Positions 1 through 4,537 of a stretch of 6,104 nucleotides of DNA are shown here, one piece after another; the first letter of the stretch is position 1; every line of letters starts with the position of its first letter. Location of the stretch: assembly GCA_003661125.1 (NCBI GenBank), contig QMVO01000112.1, positions 1 through 6,104 of the forward strand, written 5' to 3'. The notes beneath the pieces are model-generated. The model searched no databases. It saw nothing but the letters and a program-made list of their open reading frames with translations, and had not been told where the DNA came from. Source of the DNA: Methanosarcinales archaeon (GTDB taxonomy: Archaea; Halobacteriota; Syntropharchaeia; Alkanophagales; Methanospirareceae). The translations under genes were made by a program, and so were the position numbers.

Positions 1-1011
1 GTATGGTATATCAAAGATGGCGAAGACGGTAAAAGTCAATTCCCGCATATTTCAAAAGAAGATATTGTAGTCGATCTTGCTGACATTATCGAAATCCAGA
101 ACAACGAATCTGGCGACAGTGATCTGTCCGCATGCTTAAACGAAATCTATATTAAAAATCTCATATTGCTAAGCTTGCCCAATCTTGTTGCTATTGTCGT
201 CGCTCCAGGTGAACAGATTATAATTCAAACTCGTGACAAGGATGGCAACATAATTGTTCCTCAATACCCCGATCCGAGATTGCAAGAAAGTAATCCAGAT
301 CAATACGCGCAAGAACTGGAAATATACGAGGATTACAAAGCAAAACTGCAAGACATGGTCAATCAAATCGAATATGACCGCATGCATAAAGGCATCACAG
401 TACATACCGATCAAATAGAAGAAAAAATAACAGAAAGTTCGCGCTCTCTCAATCCGCAGATGCTTGAAGCAATCATTCATATCTTGAATACAGAAATCGC
501 CTTTGCGCTCGGTTTCCCGTTATCATTACTCGATGCACGCGGTGTGGAGCTTACAACTGCTCGTAATATTCTCACTACTATGAACATCGTTTTGCGTGGT
601 ATTCAGAGACAATATCAGCAAATCGCACTCGATTTGATTTACGAGCAATTCCCGGGAGCTGTTGAAAATGCCGGGATATCATTCGTATTACGCGAACTCG
701 ACCCGCATGAAGCTCGTGAGATTGCACAGGTTGAAAAGCTATATGCGGATGTATTGAAGATATTTAAGGAGATAGGAGCAAGTGATGATGATTTACGTGC
801 ATTATCAAGAAAATATAATATCTTACCTGAATGCGAACTCGGTGGTGCAGGCTTGATTAAAGGCTTAGCAACAGCCGAAAATTACGACCTTGATTCTTCA
901 GATTACGAAGCTGCTTTTGATGTCGTCAAACAAATTGCAGCGGACCGAAAGCAGCTTGCTCTTTCAGCAGAAAACTTATTGGAGGTGATAGAAGAAGAAA
1001 ATGTGGGCTGA
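1..1011 (+). CDS. Phage portal protein, C-terminal part (5' end outside window)
   Basis: The frame is open from base 1 to the TGA at 1009-1011, giving 336 residues with no start in view; the TTG at 166 is internal, because coherent coding continues upstream of it. Portal proteins form the dodecameric ring at one capsid vertex through which DNA is packaged and the tail joins. The best evidence is residues 155-220 (counted from base 1): an NPQMLEAI helix, then EIAFALGFPLSLLDARG, then a long helix with VELTTARNI and a Gln/Arg-rich stretch. This matches the usual portal pattern of a helix, a 'GvP.sLLG' loop and the long helix lining the channel. The preceding KGITVHTDQIEEK segment fits the beta-strand and wing region. 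The Glu/Asp-rich C-terminus (ENLLEVIEEEN) is typical. Nine of 13 Arg codons are CGC or CGT, which serves as a codon reference for the window. The last 11 bases overlap the next gene. The family is fairly secure; the exact subfamily is not determined. Confidence 0.82.
   Translation, partial: VWYIKDGEDGKSQFPHISKEDIVVDLADIIEIQNNESGDSDLSACLNEIYIKNLILLSLPNLVAIVVAPGEQIIIQTRDKDGNIIVPQYPDPRLQESNPDQYAQELEIYEDYKAKLQDMVNQIEYDRMHKGITVHTDQIEEKITESSRSLNPQMLEAIIHILNTEIAFALGFPLSLLDARGVELTTARNILTTMNIVLRGIQRQYQQIALDLIYEQFPGAVENAGISFVLRELDPHEAREIAQVEKLYADVLKIFKEIGASDDDLRALSRKYNILPECELGGAGLIKGLATAENYDLDSSDYEAAFDVVKQIAADRKQLALSAENLLEVIEEENVG
981..989 (+). promoter_or_regulatory. Shine-Dalgarno site for the small membrane protein gene
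   Basis: GGAGGTGAT lies inside the end of the portal gene, 11 bases before the ATG at 1001. It is a perfect complement to the conserved 3' end of 16S rRNA (AUCACCUCC). It supports the 1001 start and indicates translation from the portal transcript. Confidence 0.75.
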
Positions 1012-1210
1012 ATTCCTGAATACACATGCCGAGGTACATGCGTTCGTTCACGGTATATACGCAGGCTTAACCGAATGGAAAGGTATCGATTCGGAAACAA
1101 TGAAGAATCCTGATGTCATCAAGGAACCACATTACGCAAAAGGCGGGTACATCCTCGGCACTTTCTTGAAGATAGCGATTATTCTTCTTATTGGCAAAAG
1201 CATGATGTAA
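1001..1210 (+). CDS. Small protein with one C-terminal membrane helix
   Basis: This encodes 69 residues of unrecognised family. The N-terminal two thirds are soluble-looking, with several His residues (THAEVHAFVHG, residues 8-18). Residues 49-65 (GGYILGTFLKIAIILLIG) form one hydrophobic helix followed by KSMM, so the protein probably sits in a membrane by its C-terminus, or the helix is used in a virion assembly. The ATG at 1001 overlaps the portal stop by 11 bases in a different frame and has the consensus ribosome site at 981-989, so the start is well supported. Being translationally linked to the portal suggests a role in assembly or host-membrane interaction, but this is inference from position only. 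A small holin-like or tail-adaptor function cannot be told apart from sequence. Confidence 0.72.
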   Translation: MWAEFLNTHAEVHAFVHGIYAGLTEWKGIDSETMKNPDVIKEPHYAKGGYILGTFLKIAIILLIGKSMM

Positions 1211-1215
1211 ACGTT

Positions 1216-1230
1216 CACTTTTTAAAAGTG
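1216..1230 (+). promoter_or_regulatory. Perfect inverted repeat containing a TATA-like element
   Basis: CACTTTT-T-AAAAGTG is a perfect 7-base inverted repeat around one central T; with one mismatch per arm it extends to 1213-1233. It holds TTTTTAAA at 1219-1226, beginning 30 bases before the ATG at 1249. This is the distance at which an archaeal TATA box would start transcription on the first base of the gene. It could instead be a weak hairpin ending the portal transcript or a regulator-binding site. No Shine-Dalgarno site is visible between it and the ATG, which favours a leaderless promoter. Confidence 0.45.
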
Positions 1231-1248
1231 CACAGGCAAGAATAAAGC

Positions 1249-1914
1249 ATGACGAGGGATGAGGAATATACAAAATATGTAGATAGACCTGTTATAATTC
1301 TACCGACATTGTACTATTTGCAATCGTTTGGCAGTGAGAATTATACATTCGATAAAGCATACACACATGGCTTGTTCAGAATGCCACAGCCGGCAAATTT
1401 GGACAAGCATGAAACAGAACAAGCTCTTCTCGATTACAAAGAGAGCTCAAACATAACCAGTACTGAAGAAACTGAAGTTATTTCCAATTTCGAGTTCATA
1501 TTGAAAGAATTACGGTCTCGCAAAACGATTATCCAAGGACCTTTTGAATGCGGATTCCAGTTGCGGATCCGCGGAGACGGCACAAACACAACATATCTCA
1601 CGAAGTTACGGTTCAGTCTATACAAACGCACCGAGGCAGGTGTGGACACCGCAATCATCGAAGATGCCGAATATGCCTTCGATACGCCGGTTTCTCATCA
1701 AGCTAATGATTGGGATGATAAGGTCGGTGTCAAGTTGCACGAAGATATCTCACTGACCGTTCTTCCCGCTGACGAACGACTTGTCGGTAGTGTTGATGTT
1801 TTGGGATATGTCAGCGATGCGGCAGCATCTAACAACAAAATACGATTGTATTTTTCTCGTGGTAGCATTGCAGAATCGTATATTTACTTACCGATTGAGG
1901 ATGAGGGGTATTAA
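1249..1914 (+). CDS. Beta-rich probable virion protein of unknown function
   Basis: This encodes 221 residues that I cannot assign to a family. Residues 1-95 are mixed, with a charged helical segment (HETEQALLDYKESS, about 54-67). From residue 96 to 217 the sequence alternates short hydrophobic strands with turns (ECGFQLRIRGDG, TKLRFSLYKRTEAG, DISLTVLP, GSVDVLGYVSD, NKIRLYFSRGS, SYIYLPIED). This is the look of a beta-sandwich, as in capsid decoration, neck or tail proteins. There is no signal peptide or membrane helix. It begins 38 bases after the membrane-protein gene and lacks a clear ribosome-binding site, so it may be read from the TATA-like element at 1219. The next gene follows after 7 bases. 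A structural role is inferred from context; a major capsid protein is not excluded, but no capsid motif is seen. Confidence 0.7.
   Translation: MTRDEEYTKYVDRPVIILPTLYYLQSFGSENYTFDKAYTHGLFRMPQPANLDKHETEQALLDYKESSNITSTEETEVISNFEFILKELRSRKTIIQGPFECGFQLRIRGDGTNTTYLTKLRFSLYKRTEAGVDTAIIEDAEYAFDTPVSHQANDWDDKVGVKLHEDISLTVLPADERLVGSVDVLGYVSDAAASNNKIRLYFSRGSIAESYIYLPIEDEGY
1903..1909 (+). promoter_or_regulatory. Ribosome-binding site deciding the start at 1922
   Basis: GAGGGGT at the end of the preceding gene lies 12 bases before the ATG at 1922. An in-frame ATG at 1901 also exists, but its nearest purine-rich site (GAGG, 1897-1900) touches the codon and is too close to work. This favours 1922 as the start. 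Confidence 0.5.
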
Positions 1915-1921
1915 AGAAAAA

Positions 1922-2230
1922 ATGCCATACAAAAGTGATTTGACGGGCGAGATAATCATAAACGAAGACCGGATGGTTACAGTGACAGTTTTCGATTCAG
2001 TAAACAACGAATATGTTTATCGCTATTTGAAAGATATAACTGAACTCAAACAATGGTGGATAGCCGGTAAGCCGCATAACGGTGGCAAGATCGAGATCAG
2101 TTCGCATAAGAAGGAAGAAATCGATGACGAAACGCAGAAGATTACGATTGAATGGAATAATCAGAGCTTTGTCTTCAAGGATTTAGCGGAGGTTAAAGAT
2201 TGGTACGCTGCAATTCAAAAGTCAAAATGA
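1922..2230 (+). CDS. Small protein with two internal repeats, unknown function
   Basis: This encodes 102 residues from the ATG at 1922. The open frame extends further upstream (to 1781) only by overlapping the previous gene, so the longer version is rejected. The protein appears to be two copies of one unit. Residues 15-50 and 70-100 both run beta-strand (VTVTVF / KITIEW), NN, a second strand (EYVYRYL / QSFVF), then a KD-hydrophobic-x-E-hydrophobic-K helix ending in a Trp pair (KDITELKQWWIAGK / KDLAEVKDWYAAIQK). A charged linker containing GG and KKEEIDDE joins them. No known domain is recognised. It starts 7 bases after the upstream stop and its TGA overlaps the ATG of the LamG gene, so it is translated as part of the same operon. 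A small virion accessory role is inferred from neighbours only. Confidence 0.7.
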   Translation: MPYKSDLTGEIIINEDRMVTVTVFDSVNNEYVYRYLKDITELKQWWIAGKPHNGGKIEISSHKKEEIDDETQKITIEWNNQSFVFKDLAEVKDWYAAIQKSK

Positions 2231-3021
2231 TGATAATGAATCGAAATCAGGGTTTCCAAACTCCTTGGTATCTACAACCCGCTTTCGCACCTGTTCAACC
2301 ACAGAACATCGTATTATGGTGCAATTCCTCTTCGTGGGATGGACATACATGGCGAAACTTAGCTCCTAATTTTGCAAACGTTAATCACGGCACATTAAAA
2401 AACGGCGTTGGGATTGGCGAGTTAATTCATCCGAGTGGTGTTTTTGGTGCAAGTCTGAAATTTGACGGCACAGATGATTATGTTGATTGCGGGAATGATG
2501 AGAGTTTGAATATTACTGATGAGATTACGATTGAGGCGTGGGTGAAACCAGATTCTACCAGTCAGGGTATTTATTCAAAAGGAGATTGGTGGGGTCCCGT
2601 TTGGTTTTATACAAGTACAAATGAATTAAGATGTAGAGAAGGGACATCTTCATCCAATTATGCTTCATATGGGGTTGCATTTACAAATGCTGGAGTTTGG
2701 AGTCATGTAGTTTTACAAATTAAAGCAAGTGAATATATTAAATTTTATGTTAATGGGAATTTAGCAGGAGAAAAGACAACAGCTATAAAAGATTTAGGCG
2801 ACTCTTCTGCTTGGAATGCTAACATTGGCAGAGAAACGGAAGAAGAAAAATACTACTTCAACGGCACCATCGACGAAGTCCGCATCTACAACAGGGCTTT
2901 GAGTGCTTCTGACGTTTTTCATAATTACACGCATTCGCCTATTTACTACTTACAACACGGCGTTGAGCCGTTAGGGTTATTACAGCACTCAGCACAACAA
3001 CTTGCACGAGTAGTAGTATAA
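2227..3021 (+). CDS. LamG / concanavalin A-like domain protein, probable virion decoration or receptor-binding protein
   Basis: This encodes 264 residues from the ATG at 2227, whose first four bases overlap the previous stop (ATGA); the ATG at 2230 is an equal alternative. A start at 2200 would intrude into the upstream gene and is rejected. Residues 28-60 (VLWCNSSSWDG, then NLAPNFANVNHGTLKNG) and 76-230 form a LamG (laminin-G/pentraxin-like jelly-roll) domain. Its signature is SLKFDGTDDYVDCGND (76-91), ITIEAWVKP (100-108), GVWSHVVL (156-163), IKFYVNGNLAGE (171-182) and FNGTIDEVRIYNRALSASDV (211-230). LamG domains bind glycans or proteins. No signal peptide is present, as expected for a virion protein. 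The C-terminal 30 residues (HSPIYYLQHGVEPLG and after) are specific to this protein and may attach it to the particle. The middle, about 2560-2800, is richer in A/T-ending codons than the sequence after 2850, suggesting a recombined segment. The ligand is unknown. Confidence 0.83.
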   Translation: MMIMNRNQGFQTPWYLQPAFAPVQPQNIVLWCNSSSWDGHTWRNLAPNFANVNHGTLKNGVGIGELIHPSGVFGASLKFDGTDDYVDCGNDESLNITDEITIEAWVKPDSTSQGIYSKGDWWGPVWFYTSTNELRCREGTSSSNYASYGVAFTNAGVWSHVVLQIKASEYIKFYVNGNLAGEKTTAIKDLGDSSAWNANIGRETEEEKYYFNGTIDEVRIYNRALSASDVFHNYTHSPIYYLQHGVEPLGLLQHSAQQLARVVV

Positions 3022-3022
3022 G

Positions 3023-3045
3023 TTTTTTCTTTTGATTTTTTATTT
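3023..3045 (+). terminator. T-rich archaeal-type terminator after the LamG gene
   Basis: Immediately after the stop at 3019-3021 come TTTTTTCTTTT and GATTTTTTATTT on the coding strand, without a strong hairpin before them. Intrinsic termination in archaea needs only such T tracts. It separates the 1249-3021 genes from the promoter at 3065. Confidence 0.6.
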
Positions 3046-3064
3046 ATGCGGTAGTTTTACAGCA

Positions 3065-3078
3065 ACTATTTATATAGT
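3065..3078 (+). promoter_or_regulatory. TATA box within an inverted repeat; possible autoregulatory operator
   Basis: ACTAT-TTAT-ATAGT is a perfect 5-base inverted repeat. The TATA-like octamer TTTATATA occupies 3069-3076 inside it. Start of transcription would be expected near 3096-3100, just before the ATG at 3109. Because the first gene encodes a ribbon-helix-helix protein, a family that commonly represses its own promoter by binding small inverted repeats, this symmetric site over the TATA box is a plausible operator. That role is inference; AT-rich palindromes of this size also arise by chance. Confidence 0.55.
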
Positions 3079-3096
3079 AAAGCATTCTTATTATAT

Positions 3097-3102
3097 GGTG
3101 AT
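3097..3102 (+). promoter_or_regulatory. Ribosome-binding site of the ribbon-helix-helix gene
   Basis: GGTGAT, a favoured archaeal Shine-Dalgarno form, sits 6 bases before the ATG at 3109. It selects that ATG over the earlier one at 3101, whose frame closes after nine codons. Confidence 0.6.
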
Positions 3103-3108
3103 GAAAAT

Positions 3109-3327
3109 ATGGAAGGGTATAGAAGCGTGAGTTTGAAGGGGGAAGTGGTAGAGGAACTACAAAAAAGAGCGAAAAAAGAGAAAAAATCACTCTCTACGCT
3201 TGTTGGTGAATTATTAGAGCAGAAGCATATAGTAAAAGAGATAGCGGAAGAGATGTTAAAAGGTGAAAGGGAAATAGTTGAGGAGAAACTTAGATCGATA
3301 TTGGAAGAAGCGAGAAGAAGTTGGTGA
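3109..3327 (+). CDS. Ribbon-helix-helix (CopG/Arc-like) transcriptional regulator
   Basis: This encodes 72 residues. The N-terminal half has the ribbon-helix-helix layout: a short strand (YRSVSLK, 4-10) whose alternating residues would contact the DNA major groove, helix A (EVVEELQKRAKKEK, 12-25), the turn with SLSTL (27-31), and helix B (LVGELLEQ, 31-38). RHH proteins bind DNA as dimers with the paired strands in the groove. The C-terminal half (40-70) is a Glu/Lys/Arg-rich helix, possibly a coiled coil for higher oligomers or partner binding. It has its own TATA box and ribosome site, and its stop codon forms part of the ribosome site of the next gene. All six Arg codons are AGA or AGG, unlike the CGT/CGC-using portal gene, which suggests separate acquisition. 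Targets are unknown; autoregulation is likely. An antitoxin is possible, but no toxin-like partner is evident. Confidence 0.78.
   Translation: MEGYRSVSLKGEVVEELQKRAKKEKKSLSTLVGELLEQKHIVKEIAEEMLKGEREIVEEKLRSILEEARRSW
3323..3327 (+). promoter_or_regulatory. Ribosome-binding site for the Cys/His small protein gene
   Basis: GGTGA includes the TGA stop of the ribbon-helix-helix gene and lies 6 bases before the ATG at 3334. It couples the two genes and is the main support for this short reading frame being real. Confidence 0.6.
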
Positions 3328-3333
3328 AGAACG

Positions 3334-3498
3334 ATGTCAGAAGAAAAATGTTGCTGGCCCAATTGTAACAGAAAAGGGAGGCGAGCATGGGTATGGGATG
3401 AGGAAGGAGAAATATTAGGGGTAAGGTATTTCTGTTTCTGGCACTATTGGTTAGCATTTTTCTTCGGTTGGCGAGTTCAATGGGAAATAACTAATTAA
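3334..3498 (+). CDS. 54-residue Cys/His-containing protein, possible zinc finger
   Basis: This short gene runs from the ATG at 3334 to the TAA at 3496-3498. It begins with SEEKCCWPNCNRKGRRAW and later has YFCFWHYWLAFFFGW. C7-x3-C11 and C34-x2-H37, about 23 residues apart, could bind one zinc ion, with C6 as an alternative ligand. The segment between (WVWDEEGEILGVRY) looks like two strands with a turn, as in small zinc-ribbon proteins. The second Cys/His pair runs into a very aromatic stretch (residues 32-46). The start has GGTGA 6 bases upstream, overlapping the previous stop, so the two genes form one operon. Its Arg codons are AGA, AGG and CGA only, like its partner. It may be a cofactor of the ribbon-helix-helix regulator or an independent host-modulating protein; the function is unknown. 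Confidence 0.6.
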   Translation: MSEEKCCWPNCNRKGRRAWVWDEEGEILGVRYFCFWHYWLAFFFGWRVQWEITN

Positions 3499-3499
3499 A

Positions 3500-3509
3500 A
3501 TTTATAAAT
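3500..3509 (+). promoter_or_regulatory. TATA box for a probably leaderless transcript
   Basis: ATTTATAAAT is a perfect palindrome preceded by AAAA, which resembles the purine-rich TFB-recognition element next to archaeal TATA boxes. The octamer TTTATAAA begins at 3501, 31 bases before the ATG at 3532. Transcription would therefore start on or next to the start codon. No ribosome-binding site is present in the 33-base gap, which agrees with a leaderless message covering 3532-5689. Confidence 0.6.
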
Positions 3510-3531
3510 GATACTGTAAATAATCACTATT

Positions 3532-3870
3532 ATGGAAAGACAAAAAAAGGTAACTATCGGTATCGAATTTGGTGGTATAGACAACTACGTTGAAATCCCA
3601 GTTGATGGTAGGTGGTATCATATTACCGGAGACAGTGAAAACCTCAGCATCACAGAAATACCGGAAAATGTGGTCATAACTTTCAATAGAGCTTTGTCAA
3701 GCGAAGAGATTGAAGACCTCTATTTCCATACGAACTTCTTTTGTGGATCCGCAGACCGGATATTAACCGACGAAGAATATTCAGCACTCCATGACCTTCT
3801 CAAAAACCATCCCGAAATTAAATCGTGGGCTATCAAAAACAATATTTTATATTTACAAATAGAAGATTAA
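3532..3870 (+). CDS. Miniature LamG-like protein (edge motifs kept, core missing)
   Basis: This encodes 112 residues. The N-terminal part contains, in order, the landmarks of a LamG domain but far too close together: IEFGGIDNYVEIP (11-23, compare LKFDGTDDYVDCG in the 2227 gene), GRWYHITG (26-33, the usual 'g.WyHva' strand), and VVITFNRALSSEEIEDLY (47-64, compare EVRIYNRALSASDVFHNY). In a full LamG domain these span about 150 residues; here they span 54. The C-terminal half (73-112: ADRILTDEEYSALHDLLKNHPEIKSWAIKNNILYLQIED) is a helix-rich segment followed by a strand and is not LamG. No frameshift or internal stop is seen, so it appears to be an intact gene built on a contracted LamG rather than a fresh pseudogene. 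It likely has a leaderless start, with the TATA box 31 bases upstream, and is followed after 4 bases by the DUF5131 gene. A virion or binding role is inference. Confidence 0.68.
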   Translation: MERQKKVTIGIEFGGIDNYVEIPVDGRWYHITGDSENLSITEIPENVVITFNRALSSEEIEDLYFHTNFFCGSADRILTDEEYSALHDLLKNHPEIKSWAIKNNILYLQIED

Positions 3871-3874
3871 TACT

Positions 3875-4537
3875 ATGAATGGACCAAACAACAAAATTGG
3901 CTGGACTGATTATACATGGAACCCTGTTAAAGGTCTTTGTCCCGTTGGTTGCCCTTACTGTTATGCACGTAGAATCTATGATAGGTTTCATTACGATCCT
4001 ACTATCCGACTCGATGAAAAGGAACTCCAGGCACCTTACAAAATTAAGAAGCCAGCGAAGATATTCGTTGGCTCGACTATTGAATTATTTGGAGAATGGA
4101 CGGACGATTGGATGGAGAGAATACTGAAAGTATGCAGCGAGAATCCGCAGCATCGATTTCAATTCCTCACTAAACTGCCCGGGGGGTTAACTTCTTTTGA
4201 TTTTCCCGACAATTGCTGGCTCGGTATCACCATAACGTTCCAGGGCGATAGCGTAAAAGCGCTCTGGTTGAAACACCTAAAAACTCCAGTTCGCTTCGTC
4301 TCTATCGAGCCACTTCTCGGCGAACCAACATTTTTGGATGGCATCTACGATTCGCTGGACTGGATTATTATCGGTGCAGAAACCGGGAACCGGAAGGGTA
4401 AAGTAACCCCAAAAGAAATTTGGATAAAAAATATTCTTGCTCATGCAAGAGATCACCAAATTCCTGTATTCATGAAACATAATCTTCGCCCACATTGGCA
4501 AGGGGAACTAAGACAAGAATTCCCGGAGGATAAATAA
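3875..4537 (+). CDS. DUF5131 (phage Gp37/Gp68 family) three-Cys radical-SAM-like protein
   Basis: This encodes 220 residues. Residues 8-32 read IGWTDYTWNPVKGLCPVGC then PYCYAR: the family opening 'I.WtD.TWNPv.GC', with C22-x3-C26-x2-C29 expected to hold a [4Fe-4S] cluster that cleaves S-adenosylmethionine. Further family landmarks are IFVGSTIELFGEW (63-75), HRFQFLTKLPG (93-103), LGITITFQ (116-123), RFVSIEPLLGEP (140-151), DWIIIGAETG (162-171, usually IvGGEsG) and the C-terminal VFMKHN (198-203). These support an intact TIM-barrel-like radical SAM protein of near-normal length. The family is frequent in phages and its substrate is unknown. In other genomes it can lie beside a 'three-Cys-motif partner' (TcmP) gene; none is recognisable here. 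It starts 4 bases after the preceding stop with a poor ribosome site, and ends directly against the head-morphogenesis gene, indicating co-expression with virion assembly genes. It may modify nucleic acid or protein. Confidence 0.87.
   Translation: MNGPNNKIGWTDYTWNPVKGLCPVGCPYCYARRIYDRFHYDPTIRLDEKELQAPYKIKKPAKIFVGSTIELFGEWTDDWMERILKVCSENPQHRFQFLTKLPGGLTSFDFPDNCWLGITITFQGDSVKALWLKHLKTPVRFVSIEPLLGEPTFLDGIYDSLDWIIIGAETGNRKGKVTPKEIWIKNILAHARDHQIPVFMKHNLRPHWQGELRQEFPEDK
4525..4531 (+). promoter_or_regulatory. Ribosome-binding site of the head morphogenesis gene
   Basis: GGAGGAT lies 6 bases before the ATG at 4538, inside the last codons of the DUF5131 gene. The ATG follows the TAA at 4535-4537 directly. 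The site fixes the start and shows the two genes are read from one message. Confidence 0.7.

Noticed and set aside
169..480. Minus-strand open frame of 103 residues opposite the portal gene
   Set aside because: Phe/Ile/Tyr-rich antisense of a convincing coding region, with no ribosome site or family resemblance.
1781..1921. Longer N-terminus for the 102-residue protein
   Set aside because: It would overlap the upstream gene by about 130 bases; the ATG at 1922 has a suitably spaced GAGGGGT site and gives a compact repeat protein.
2200..2226. Start of the LamG gene at 2200
   Set aside because: It overlaps the upstream gene and adds only MVRCNSKVK; the ATG at 2227 overlapping the upstream TGA is the usual operon arrangement.
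2227..3021. Target gene of a diversity-generating retroelement
   Set aside because: The lectin-like fold prompted the idea, but no reverse transcriptase, template repeat or second copy of the gene's 3' end is visible in the window.
3066..3362. Minus-strand open frame of 98 residues opposite the ribbon-helix-helix gene
   Set aside because: Ser/Phe-rich composition is what the antisense of a Lys/Glu-rich gene gives; it also covers the promoter of that gene.
3109..3498. Toxin-antitoxin pair
   Set aside because: The ribbon-helix-helix protein could be an antitoxin, but the partner has no RelE, PIN, MazF or other toxin signature and follows rather than resembling a known toxin.
3879..4127. Open frame of 82 residues in another frame of the DUF5131 gene
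   Set aside because: The overlapping frame carries all the DUF5131 motifs; this one is a shadow without a ribosome site.
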